Part shown: one piece after another, positions 16,958 to 25,580 of the stretch
Layout of the letters: each line of letters opens with the position of its first letter
How positions within the stretch are numbered: the first letter of the stretch is position 1
From: Rhabdaerophilum calidifontis
GTDB lineage: Bacteria; Pseudomonadota; Alphaproteobacteria; Rhizobiales; Beijerinckiaceae
Assembly (NCBI RefSeq): GCF_008641065.1
Contig: NZ_VTRS01000005.1
Location: 1-64,000, forward strand
Length of the DNA: 64,000 nucleotides
Direction of reading: 5' to 3'
Made by a program: the position numbers and the translations under genes
Notes under the pieces: model-generated
Seen by the model: only the letters and a program-made list of their open reading frames with translations
Told to the model about the DNA's origin: nothing
Databases searched by the model: none

Positions 16958-18178
16958 ATGAGAATGTCGGTGGTGATGGTGCGGAAGAATCCGCACGCCG
17001 CGAACATGAACGGGGCAGCGGAGCCGGCGCGGCGTGCGGCGCGGGTTTCCGAACTCGAGGCGCAGATCGGGACGATGTTCAAACGTCTCCGGCTCGCCGT
17101 GGTTTATGGCGGGGACAAGCGCGTCGAGGGGGCGGTCATCGAACCGACCGGCAATCCGCGTTCCTGGAAGAGCTACGAGACCGTGGCGCGGGACATCGCC
17201 GCCTCGATGCGTCGGCAGGGCTGCCGCGATGTCAGCCTCGTTCCCGACGACATGCGTCTCGGCGAGGCGATGCGCGAGCGCGACATCCATCTCGCCTGGC
17301 TGAACACCGGCGGCGTGCAGGGGCATTGCTCGGTTGCGCATGCGCCGGCGATGATGGAACTCTTCGGCATCCCCTATATCGGCCATGATCCGATGATGGC
17401 GGGGATCCTCGATTCCAAACACGTTTTCAAGCGCCAGCTGCGCTCCGCCGGGCTGCCGACGGCGGCATTCGCGATCGTCCTGCCCGAGGGGGCGCCCTTC
17501 GAGCCGGAGGCCGACCCGGTCTTCGTGAACGCGTTCGGCGATCATCCGGGGCCCTTCGTCGTCAAGCCGGTCTCCGGCCGCGCCTCGCTCAACGTGCTCT
17601 ATGTCGAGCAGCGCGCGGAACTCGGGGCGGCGATCGACGAGGTCTACGGCCGCACGCGCAATTTCGTGCTCGTCGAGCAATATCTCGGCGGCGCGGAATA
17701 TTGCGTGGCGATCGGTGGACCGGTCATCTGCCGCGGTGGTCGGCTCGAGCGGCTCGACCGGCCGTTCGTGTTCTCGCCGCTCGAGCGGGTGCTCGAACCC
17801 GGCGAGCGCATCTTCACCTCGATGGATGTCCGGCCGATCTCCGGCGACCGGGCGCGGCTCCTCGACCGGCCCGACGATCTGCCGGTGCGCCATGCGCTGA
17901 CCGAACTCGCGCTCGCGGTCTACGAGCAACTCGGCATCGAGACGCTGGTGCGCCTCGATATCCGCGCCGACCACAAGGGCCGGCTCCATGTGCTCGAGGC
18001 CAATCCGAAGCCCGATCTCAAGGCGCCGGAGGGCGGCACCACCAGCCTCGTGGCGCTGGGGCTCGCCGAATTCGGCATGAGCTACGACGATCTCATCATG
18101 TCGGTCTTCGCGGACCGGATCGACGCCCTGCTGAGCCGGCGACGGGGAACCGCCGACCGCCTCGCACGGCTGATCTGA
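16958..18178 (+). CDS. ATP-grasp ligase, D-alanine-D-alanine ligase-like
   Basis: The 406-residue protein has the Ddl-type layout. An N-terminal pre-ATP-grasp domain begins LAVVYGGDKRVEGAV and contains the loop GIPYIGHDPMMAGILDSKHV. ATP-grasp motifs follow: FVVKPVSGRASLNV, FVLVEQYLGGAEYCVAI and the metal-binding LHVLEANPKPDL near the C-terminus. It differs from true Ddl in several places, so ligation of a different carboxylate and amine is possible. The start is uncertain; ATGs at 16964 and 17006 are alternatives. Its stop overlaps the next start (TGATG), indicating an operon with a sensor-transporter. Confidence 0.82.
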   Translation: MRMSVVMVRKNPHAANMNGAAEPARRAARVSELEAQIGTMFKRLRLAVVYGGDKRVEGAVIEPTGNPRSWKSYETVARDIAASMRRQGCRDVSLVPDDMRLGEAMRERDIHLAWLNTGGVQGHCSVAHAPAMMELFGIPYIGHDPMMAGILDSKHVFKRQLRSAGLPTAAFAIVLPEGAPFEPEADPVFVNAFGDHPGPFVVKPVSGRASLNVLYVEQRAELGAAIDEVYGRTRNFVLVEQYLGGAEYCVAIGGPVICRGGRLERLDRPFVFSPLERVLEPGERIFTSMDVRPISGDRARLLDRPDDLPVRHALTELALAVYEQLGIETLVRLDIRADHKGRLHVLEANPKPDLKAPEGGTTSLVALGLAEFGMSYDDLIMSVFADRIDALLSRRRGTADRLARLI

Positions 18179-20589
18179 TGCGAAACCGGGAAGGGCGGCC
18201 CATGGAACTCATACTCTCTCGCGGACGGAGGATCGCGGATGCGCTGGCGATGTTCGTCGTCGCGGCCGTCTCGCTGTTCATTCTGGTTTATGTCGCTTTC
18301 GGGGAGGCGCGCCGGAACTACGAGCGGTTCCAGATCGAGAAGATCATCTCCCAGGGGCAGGTCGCACAATCGGCGGTGGAGGCCTTCGTCCGCCCCGGTC
18401 TCCCGATCCATCAATTCGTGGGCTTCGGCGTCCTGACCGAACCGATCGTCGAGGCGGATCCGCTGATCGACAGCATCGCCGCCTATGATGCCGCGGGCGC
18501 CCGCATCTTCACCTCGATCGGCGGGGCGCAGGCAACCCTGCTCCCGGCCGAAAGCGGGCAGCCCATCGCCGATGGCGTTGCCGAAATCCGGACCACGAAG
18601 GATCTGCTCCAGATCGTGCTGCCGGTGAAGAACCGCTTCGAGACCGTAGGCTCGATCGTGCTGTCCTCGCCGCGAGCAAAGATTTCCGAGAAGGTCGAGC
18701 AGGCCTTCATGCCGCTTCTCGGCATCGCCGGGGCGGCCTCGGTGATGTTCGTCCTCTATGTCGTGCTGTTCGCCCAAAACGGCACGCCGCAGCGCCGTGC
18801 GCGGATGGTCGCCATCGCCTTTGCGGTGAAGTTCCTCGTCGTCTCGGTCTTTGTCGTCCACGCGCTGCTCTCGGTCTATACGCAGGGCGCGCAGGCGCGT
18901 GCCAAGGCGATCGCCGATTCGCTCGCGCAGCGGCTCAACGATGTCGTCGCCTTCGGCTTGAGCTTCGAGGAATTCACCGGGATCGTCGGGCTTGTCGAGG
19001 ATTACAAGCGGCTCAATCCCGAGATCCGCGCCGCGGCGCTTGTGGTCGACGGCAAGCTCCGCGCGCATTCGAGCCCGGCGCCGCGCGAGGGCGGCTGGGT
19101 ATCGGAGGCGCATGATTTCGAGTTCAGCGTCACGCTGACGCCGCCGGATGCCGCGGTGCCGGTGCGGGTGCTGGTCGCGATGCCCAAGGATGTCGTCTAC
19201 AAGCAGGTGATGCGCTCGGCGAAGAATTTCGGCGCGCTGTTCGTCGCCTCGGCCTTCATCGCCGCGCTGTTCATGGGGGTCGCGCGCTCGCTGCAATATG
19301 TCAGCCATTCCGCGCCGGGGCTCGATCCGGACGAGCACGAGAAGGCGACGCTCAATCTCGTCAAGCCGGTCTTCTTCCTCGCGGTGTTCGTCGAGCACCT
19401 CAATTACGCGTTCCTGCCGCAGCTCATGCACGAGATCGCGGCGCGATCGAATCTTTCCAGCGCCTATGCCTCGCTGCCCTTCCTGGCCTATTACCTTTGC
19501 TTCGCGCTGTCGCTCATCCCGGCCGGGCGGCTCAATGCCACGCTCGGCTCGCGCAAGCTGATCATCGCCGGCCTTGCTATGGCGGGCTGCGGCGTGATGC
19601 TGATGTTCTCGATGCATTCGATCGAGATCGCGACGCTGGCGCGCGCGCTCTCGGGGCTCGGGCAGGGCACCCTGTTCATCGGGGTGCAGGCCTATGTGCT
19701 CGCGAATTCGTCCTATCACCGCAAGACACAGGCCGGCTCAGCCATCGTGTTCGGCTTCCAGGCCGGGATGATCGCGGGGATGGCGATCGGCTCGCTGCTC
19801 GTCTCCTATATCGATGTCGGCGGCGTCTTCCAGCTCGGCGCACTGATCGCGCTGATCACCATGTGCTACGCTGCTGCGGTGCTGCCGCAGGGGGTGGACA
19901 GCCGCGAGACGCGCATCGGCACCAGCACCGCCTATCGCGACGTGGTGCGGATGCTGAAGAACGGGCCGTTCCTCAAGTCCATGTTGCTGATCGGCATGCC
20001 GGCCAAGGCGGTGCTGACGGGCGTCATGCTGTTCGCGCTGCCGCTGTTGCTTTCGAAGAGCGGCTTTGCCCGCGAGGATATCGGCCAGATCACCATGGTC
20101 TATGCGGGGGCGGTGATCCTCGCCTCGTCCCTGATCTCGGCCTATGCCGACCGTTCGCGCCAGACCGAGCGGGTGCTGGTGCTTGGCGGGGTCCTGACGG
20201 CGGCCGGGCTGGTGCTGGTCTCGCTGGTCGGGCTCGAGGCGGTTTCGGGCCGGGACGCGCCGCCGCTGCTCGCCACCGCGCTGATCGTGCTCGGCGTCAC
20301 GATCGTCGGCATCGCGCATGGCTTCATCAATGCGCCGGTGGTGACGCATGTGGCCGACAGCCGCATCGCGGGCGAGCTCGGGGTGGCGAATGTCGCCTCG
20401 ACCTACCGGCTCGTCGAACGCTTCGGACACATGCTCGGCCCGGTGATCATCGGCCAGGTCTTCCTGTATTTCGGCCCCTCCTGGGTGACGATCGGCTGGG
20501 TCGGCGCGGCGATCCTGTTCCTGACCGTGCTGTTCCCGAGCGAACCCGAACGGCTCGACCATTCCCAGAACAAACCGGCGGTGGCCTGA
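18178..20589 (+). CDS. MFS transporter with two N-terminal sensor-like modules
   Basis: The 803-residue membrane protein is a rare fusion. Residues 22-42 are a first membrane span, about 43-178 a presumed periplasmic domain, 179-199 and 211-234 two more spans, about 235-350 a second presumed periplasmic domain, and 351-371 a fourth span. From about 395 to 795 it is a major-facilitator permease. The two outer domains have the alpha/beta pattern of Cache-like sensors (for example DSIAAYDAAGARIFTS and AALVVDGKLRAHSS), but that is only resemblance. No kinase, HAMP or methyl-accepting domain follows. An ATG at 18202 is an alternative start. It lies 1 nt from the next gene. Confidence 0.75.
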   Translation: MRNREGRPMELILSRGRRIADALAMFVVAAVSLFILVYVAFGEARRNYERFQIEKIISQGQVAQSAVEAFVRPGLPIHQFVGFGVLTEPIVEADPLIDSIAAYDAAGARIFTSIGGAQATLLPAESGQPIADGVAEIRTTKDLLQIVLPVKNRFETVGSIVLSSPRAKISEKVEQAFMPLLGIAGAASVMFVLYVVLFAQNGTPQRRARMVAIAFAVKFLVVSVFVVHALLSVYTQGAQARAKAIADSLAQRLNDVVAFGLSFEEFTGIVGLVEDYKRLNPEIRAAALVVDGKLRAHSSPAPREGGWVSEAHDFEFSVTLTPPDAAVPVRVLVAMPKDVVYKQVMRSAKNFGALFVASAFIAALFMGVARSLQYVSHSAPGLDPDEHEKATLNLVKPVFFLAVFVEHLNYAFLPQLMHEIAARSNLSSAYASLPFLAYYLCFALSLIPAGRLNATLGSRKLIIAGLAMAGCGVMLMFSMHSIEIATLARALSGLGQGTLFIGVQAYVLANSSYHRKTQAGSAIVFGFQAGMIAGMAIGSLLVSYIDVGGVFQLGALIALITMCYAAAVLPQGVDSRETRIGTSTAYRDVVRMLKNGPFLKSMLLIGMPAKAVLTGVMLFALPLLLSKSGFAREDIGQITMVYAGAVILASSLISAYADRSRQTERVLVLGGVLTAAGLVLVSLVGLEAVSGRDAPPLLATALIVLGVTIVGIAHGFINAPVVTHVADSRIAGELGVANVASTYRLVERFGHMLGPVIIGQVFLYFGPSWVTIGWVGAAILFLTVLFPSEPERLDHSQNKPAVA

Positions 20590-20590
20590 C

Positions 20591-21853
20591 ATGCGCGCGC
20601 TTACCCGCAGATCCCTTCTCGTCTCGGCCGGCCTCGCAGGGCTCGCCGTGGGCCCGGCGCTCGGCCAGGCGGCGTCGCCGCTGCGGGGCGAAATCCTCGC
20701 CGTCGCGCCGGCCCAGCCGCCCGTGGCGCCGGAGCGGGAGCCCTATTGGGCCTGGTTCCGATATGCGCCCGCGATCCTGAAGACCTGGAGTTTCATCGCC
20801 GATCCGCAGGATCCGAACCGTGTGGTCGCCCGCCCGCTTCGCCTCGGTCTCGCTTCGCCGACGCGCCGGGTGCTCGTGGTCTATCCGCGCGCCTCGTCGG
20901 CCTATGACGTCTCGATCACCAAGATTCTCAAGGTGTTCGAGGACAAGCTGCTCGATGCCGAGGTCGTCGCCGTCAATTTCCGCAACGAAGAGGCGCGCGG
21001 CCGGGCGGCGATCGCCTATGCGGAACGCGAAGGCTTCGACCTCATCATGGCGATGGGCTCGGAATCGACCGCCTGGCTGTGGTCGAATTATCGCGGCGGC
21101 CGGCTTCCGGTGGTTTCGGTCTGCTCGAAGGATCCGGTGGTGCTCGGCCAGACGCCCTCCTACGATCAGGGTTCGGGGACGAATTTCGCCTTCACCTCGC
21201 TCAACATGCCGATGGACGTGCAGATGGCCTATGTGCAGGCGCTCAAGCCGCGCCTGCGCAATATCGGCGTGCTGGTCGATTCCAAGAATCTCAGCGCGGT
21301 CGAGACGCAATCCAAGCCGGTGATCGATTACGCCAAGAAGCGCGGCATCCGCGTCCTCGAACTGGCGGTGACCGACCCCGCCAACGCCCAGGCCGAACTC
21401 GCGCGGCTGGTGCCGGCCGCCGCGGCGCAGATGCAGCGCAACGATCCCGATCTCAAGAACTCGCTGTTCTGGCTCACGGGCTCGACCTCGGTCTTCCGGG
21501 AGATCGACACGATCAACCAGCATGCCGGGCGCATTCCGGTGATCTCGGTGGTGCCGGAGATCGTCAAGGAGGGCGACAGCACCGCGGCGATGTCGATCGG
21601 CATCTCGTTCGAATCGAACGCACATCTCGCGGCGGTCTACGCGGCGGAGATCCTCACCGAACGCGCCAGGGTGGACGCGCTCAAGGTGGGGGTGGTCTCG
21701 CCGCCGGATATCGCGATCAGCTTCCGCAAGGTGCGCGACATCGGCATGACGGTGCCATTGTCGATGTTCGAGGCGGCGGGCACGATCTACGACTACGAGG
21801 GCCGGGCCGTACGGATCGACGGCGCGACGGTCCAGCGCGTCCGGACGCATTGA
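20591..21853 (+). CDS. ABC-type substrate-binding protein (PF04392-like), Tat-exported
   Basis: The 420-residue protein starts with a twin-arginine signal (TRRSLLVSAGLAGLAVG) ending near ALGQA. The rest resembles the TrpX-type ABC substrate-binding family, with alternating alpha/beta units such as RRVLVVYPRASSAYDVS, FDLIMAMGSESTAWL and IPVISVVPEIVKEGD. No permease or ATPase gene accompanies it, so it is an orphan. It is flanked by the sensor-transporter and a c-di-GMP enzyme, so sensing rather than uptake is plausible. The ligand is unknown. Confidence 0.85.
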   Translation: MRALTRRSLLVSAGLAGLAVGPALGQAASPLRGEILAVAPAQPPVAPEREPYWAWFRYAPAILKTWSFIADPQDPNRVVARPLRLGLASPTRRVLVVYPRASSAYDVSITKILKVFEDKLLDAEVVAVNFRNEEARGRAAIAYAEREGFDLIMAMGSESTAWLWSNYRGGRLPVVSVCSKDPVVLGQTPSYDQGSGTNFAFTSLNMPMDVQMAYVQALKPRLRNIGVLVDSKNLSAVETQSKPVIDYAKKRGIRVLELAVTDPANAQAELARLVPAAAAQMQRNDPDLKNSLFWLTGSTSVFREIDTINQHAGRIPVISVVPEIVKEGDSTAAMSIGISFESNAHLAAVYAAEILTERARVDALKVGVVSPPDIAISFRKVRDIGMTVPLSMFEAAGTIYDYEGRAVRIDGATVQRVRTH

Positions 21854-22022
21854 TCCGGGCCGTAACGGGGATGGGGAGGCGCGGCCGTGAAGGCCGCTGA
21901 TTGGAAGCGATGGTGCAGTCCGGATTGGACATGGATGGCAATGCGGCGATCGAGATCGCCGGCGACACGCAGGACAGGCACCTCCGCCGGTCCGGGCCGG
22001 CTTCTCGCGCGCGCAGGCGGCC

Positions 22023-24587
22023 GTGCTCCGCATGGCGCTCGGCGGCGCGCCGATCGACGCGCTGTTCGAGCGTGCGGCCGGGGCGCTCGAGGCGCTGATC
22101 CCCGGCGCCGCCTGCCTCATCGAGCTTGCGCGCGGGCCTGGGGGCGACGGATTCCGCTCGGCGCGGCTGCTCGCCGGGCCGCTGACGATGCAGTTCGGCC
22201 TCGATGCGGAGCCCGTCTCCTGCCTGGCGCGCGCCTGCGCCGGCGCCGCCCCGATCACCGTGCAATCCTTCGCGCGCGATCATCAGATGCCGGAGCATGG
22301 CCTGCGCGCGATCGCGGCCGGGTATCACAGCGCCATCGCGCTGCCGCTCGTCGCCGACGGCGCCGAGACGCCGATGGGGGCGATGGCGATCTATTTCCCG
22401 CGCGAGAACGGGCCGGATACCGAGACGGTCGCCAAGATCGAGGCCTTTGCGACGATCCTGTCCGAATTGCCGGAACTGGTCTTCGCCCGCCGGCGCGGCG
22501 AGCGCGCCGATGCGCAATTCGCCGACCTCGCCGAGACCATTCCCGGCGTCGTCTACCAGCGCGTCGTGCGGCCGGACGGCGATATCCGCTACACCTACAT
22601 CAATTCCGGCGCGAAGGATCTGTTCGGCGTCGATCCCGAGACCGTGCTGCGCGATCCGGAGGCGCTGTTCACGCATTTCAGCGCCGATTACCGCAAGACC
22701 TTCAAGCAGCGGCTGATGGCCGCCTCGCAGGAGTTGCGGACCTGGGATGTCGAGGCGCAGATCGTCCGCCCGGACGGCTCCACCCGCCATACGCATGCGA
22801 TCGCCCATCCGCGCCGCGAGCCGGACGGATCCGTGGTCTGGACCGGCGTGATCCTCGATGCCACGCGCATGAAGCTCGCCGAGGCCGAGGCGCAGGAAAC
22901 CGAGGCGCGGACCCGGCAGGCGATCGTCGAGAGCTTCTCGCAGGGGCTGCTGCTGTTCGATCACGACGGCAGGCTCGTCGTGCGCAATTCGAAATTCATC
23001 GAGATCAATCCGGGCCTCGAGACCGTCGCCGTGCCCGGCGCGCGCTATGTTGACGTGCTCAAGGCCGAACTCGACCCCAAACGGGCCGGGCACAACATCG
23101 AATCGGACGCGACCTTCGAGTTCTGCGAGCGGCTCGCCAAGCACAACAAGGGGCAGGGGATCGTCTTCGAGCGCCAGATCGCGGGCGACCGCTGGATCCT
23201 CATCAACGATCATCCGACCGAGACGGGCGGCAAGGTGGTGCTCTACACCGATGTCACCGAATTGAAGCGCCGCGAGCGCCAGATCGAGCATATCGCGCAT
23301 CACGATGCGCTGACCGGGCTGCCCAACCGGGTGCTGTTCCGCAAGAAGCTCGAAGAAGTGCTCAGCCATGCCGAGATCGAGCAGCGGCCGGTGGCGGTGA
23401 TGTTCGTCGATCTCGACCGGTTCAAAGCCGTGAACGACACGCTGGGCCACCCGGTGGGCGATGCGCTGCTTCAGGTCATCGGCCAGCGCATCCGGGACGC
23501 CTTGCGCGCCTCCGACGTGCCGGCAAGGCTCGGCGGCGACGAATTCGCGGTCATCCTGCCGCATGGCGCCAATACCGAGACGCTGACCTCGCTCGCCTGG
23601 CGGCTGATCGATGTCGTCAGCCGGCCGGTGGAGATCCGCGGCCATACGGTGGTCGTCGGGGCTTCGATCGGCATCGCCATCAGCGGCGAGGGCGGCTATT
23701 CGGCCGATTACCTGCTCAAGAGCGCCGATCTCGCGGTCTATCGCGCGAAATCCGACGGCAAGGGCACGTTCCGCTTCTTCGAGGCGGAGATGGATGCGGT
23801 GGCGCAGGAGCGGCGGGAACTGGAGATGGATCTCCGCGCCGCGATTCGGAACGGCGAACTCACGGTGTTCTACCAGCCGCAGGTCGATGTCTTCACCGCG
23901 CAGATCGTCGGCGCCGAGGCGCTGCTGCGCTGGAACCATCCGCGTCGCGGCGCGATTCCGCCCTCGCAATTCATCCCGCTCGCGGAGGAGACCGGGCTGA
24001 TCGCCGAGATCGGGCCCATGGTGCTGTTCCAGGCCTGCCGCGATGCCGCCGCCTGGCCGCTGCCGGCGCGCGTGGCGGTGAATTGCTCGCCGGCGCAGTT
24101 CCAGAACGGCGATTTCGTGCGCCTGGTGCGCGAGGCGCTCGAGGAGACGGGGCTCCGGCCCTCGCGGCTCGAGATCGAGATCACGGAATCGATCCTGCTG
24201 CGCGATACCGACAAGAACCTCGCCATCCTGCACGGGCTCAAGGCGCTCGGCGTGCGCGTCTCGATGGATGATTTCGGCACCGGTTATTCCTCGCTCGGCA
24301 ACCTGCGCTCGTTCCCGTTCGACAAGATCAAGATCGACCGTTCCTTCATCGCGGATCTCAAGAATTCGGTGGATGCGGCGGCGATCATCCGCGCGGTGGT
24401 GTCGCTCGGCCGCTCGCTCGGCATCACCACCACGGCGGAAGGGGTCGAGACCCGCGACCAGCTCACCTATCTGCGCGCCGAGGGCTGTGCCGAGGTGCAG
24501 GGCTTCTATTACAGCGAGGCGCGGCCGAATGCCGATATCCTCGCCATGCTCGCCGCCTCGCCGGACGGCGTGATCGTCCCGAAATAG
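22023..24587 (+). CDS. GAF-PAS-PAS-GGDEF-EAL c-di-GMP enzyme, possibly frameshifted at its start
   Basis: The 854-residue frame carries a GAF-like region (about 10-165), two PAS-like regions (about 175-285 and 300-410), a GGDEF domain and an EAL domain. The synthase motif is intact (RLGGDEFAVIL), preceded by an RxxD inhibitory site (RASD). The phosphodiesterase domain keeps GAEALLRW and DDFGTGYSSL, so both activities are possible. The start used here is GTG 22023, but codon bias suggests the real N-terminus begins upstream in another frame around 21901-21990, with a missing base. It is the last gene of the operon, ending before a terminator. Confidence 0.88.
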   Translation: MLRMALGGAPIDALFERAAGALEALIPGAACLIELARGPGGDGFRSARLLAGPLTMQFGLDAEPVSCLARACAGAAPITVQSFARDHQMPEHGLRAIAAGYHSAIALPLVADGAETPMGAMAIYFPRENGPDTETVAKIEAFATILSELPELVFARRRGERADAQFADLAETIPGVVYQRVVRPDGDIRYTYINSGAKDLFGVDPETVLRDPEALFTHFSADYRKTFKQRLMAASQELRTWDVEAQIVRPDGSTRHTHAIAHPRREPDGSVVWTGVILDATRMKLAEAEAQETEARTRQAIVESFSQGLLLFDHDGRLVVRNSKFIEINPGLETVAVPGARYVDVLKAELDPKRAGHNIESDATFEFCERLAKHNKGQGIVFERQIAGDRWILINDHPTETGGKVVLYTDVTELKRRERQIEHIAHHDALTGLPNRVLFRKKLEEVLSHAEIEQRPVAVMFVDLDRFKAVNDTLGHPVGDALLQVIGQRIRDALRASDVPARLGGDEFAVILPHGANTETLTSLAWRLIDVVSRPVEIRGHTVVVGASIGIAISGEGGYSADYLLKSADLAVYRAKSDGKGTFRFFEAEMDAVAQERRELEMDLRAAIRNGELTVFYQPQVDVFTAQIVGAEALLRWNHPRRGAIPPSQFIPLAEETGLIAEIGPMVLFQACRDAAAWPLPARVAVNCSPAQFQNGDFVRLVREALEETGLRPSRLEIEITESILLRDTDKNLAILHGLKALGVRVSMDDFGTGYSSLGNLRSFPFDKIKIDRSFIADLKNSVDAAAIIRAVVSLGRSLGITTTAEGVETRDQLTYLRAEGCAEVQGFYYSEARPNADILAMLAASPDGVIVPK

Positions 24588-24603
24588 CCCCGCCAACGCC
24601 AGA

Positions 24604-24638
24604 ACCCCCGGATGCGCGAGGAGCGTCGATCCGGGGGT
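24604..24638 (+). terminator. Hairpin after the GGDEF-EAL gene
   Basis: A perfect 10-bp stem (ACCCCCGGAT at 24604-24613 with ATCCGGGGGT at 24629-24638) encloses a 15-nt loop, followed by a short pyrimidine-rich stretch. It lies 17 nt after the stop and probably ends the operon; the T-run is poor. Confidence 0.65.
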
Positions 24639-24787
24639 CCGTCTTCGGTTTCGCCGCCCGCGAAAGCGGGGGAGCGAGGGGCGCGCGAAACCGGCGCCCG
24701 CCGACCGGGCAGGTACGCGTCACGTCCGGGCCGGCGGGACGGGCCGTGCGCATGGAGTCGCGGGGCCCGATCGGGTTTCGGGCGGGA

Positions 24788-25558
24788 TCAGAACGGCAGG
24801 ACGATGTCGAGCACCTGCTGGCCGTAGCGCGGCTGCTGCACGTCGGTGATCTGGCCCCGGCCGCCATAGGCGATGCGCTGCTGGGCGATCTTGGTCGATT
24901 CGATGGTGTTGCCGGCCTCGATATCCTCCGGCCGCACCACGCCCGCGACGATCAGTTCGCGGACCTCGAAATTGACCCGCACCTCCTGCCGGCCCTCGAT
25001 CACGAGATTGCCGTTCGGCAGCACCTGCGTCACCACGGCGGCGATGTCGGTTACGAGCTGCTCGGAGCGCTTGACGGTGCCTTCGCCCTTCGAGCTCGAG
25101 CTGGAGCCGAGATCGACGAGGCCCTTGCCGGTGGCGCCGCGGGCGAAGATCTTGTGCAGGCGATCCTCCTGGCCGAAGAAACCCTCGACATCCACGCCCT
25201 CGGCATTGGTGCGCTTGCGCTCGGTCGTGTTGTCGATCGCCGCCTTGTCGGTGATGCGGACGCGCACGGTGAGCAGGTCGCCGACCTGCTGCGCGCGCTG
25301 ATCCTTGAAGAAGGCGCGGCTGCCGGTGCGCCAGAGCGAATTCGCCTGGTAGGCGACGGGTTTCGGCTCCGGCATCGGCATCTGCACCGGCTTGTAGCCG
25401 GGCTGGGCGGTGGGGTTCTCGATCGCCGAGAGTGCCGGCGCCTTGCCGACATTGGCGAGGCGGTCGAGCGAGCCGCAGGCCGAGAGGCCGAGCGCGGCGG
25501 TGCCGGCGAGGGCGAGGCGCAGCGCCGAACCGGCGGCGGGGGCGGAATGGGTGGGCAT
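24788..25558 (-). CDS. flgH: Flagellar L-ring protein FlgH
   Basis: FlgH forms the outer-membrane L-ring around the flagellar rod. The 256-residue protein has a lipoprotein signal with lipobox LSACGS, the conserved SLWRTGSRAFFKDQRA and VGDLLTVRVRITDKAAIDN segments, and the C-terminal GRGQITDVQQPRYGQQVLD. ATG 25558 (MPTHSAPAAG) was chosen over a longer in-frame start. It is the last gene of flgF-flgG-flgA-flgH, 22 nt after flgA. Confidence 0.95.
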   Translation of the reverse strand: MPTHSAPAAGSALRLALAGTAALGLSACGSLDRLANVGKAPALSAIENPTAQPGYKPVQMPMPEPKPVAYQANSLWRTGSRAFFKDQRAQQVGDLLTVRVRITDKAAIDNTTERKRTNAEGVDVEGFFGQEDRLHKIFARGATGKGLVDLGSSSSSKGEGTVKRSEQLVTDIAAVVTQVLPNGNLVIEGRQEVRVNFEVRELIVAGVVRPEDIEAGNTIESTKIAQQRIAYGGRGQITDVQQPRYGQQVLDIVLPF

Positions 25559-25580
25559 GACGGTGTTCCTTCTCGCGCGT

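Noticed and set aside
16979-16996. Inverted repeat in the first codons of the ATP-grasp gene
   Set aside because: It lies inside the likely coding region and its role depends on the uncertain start; not enough to call a regulatory site.
18082-19719. A 545-residue minus-strand frame across the sensor-transporter
   Set aside because: It is antisense to the MFS fusion and lacks any domain or ribosome site.
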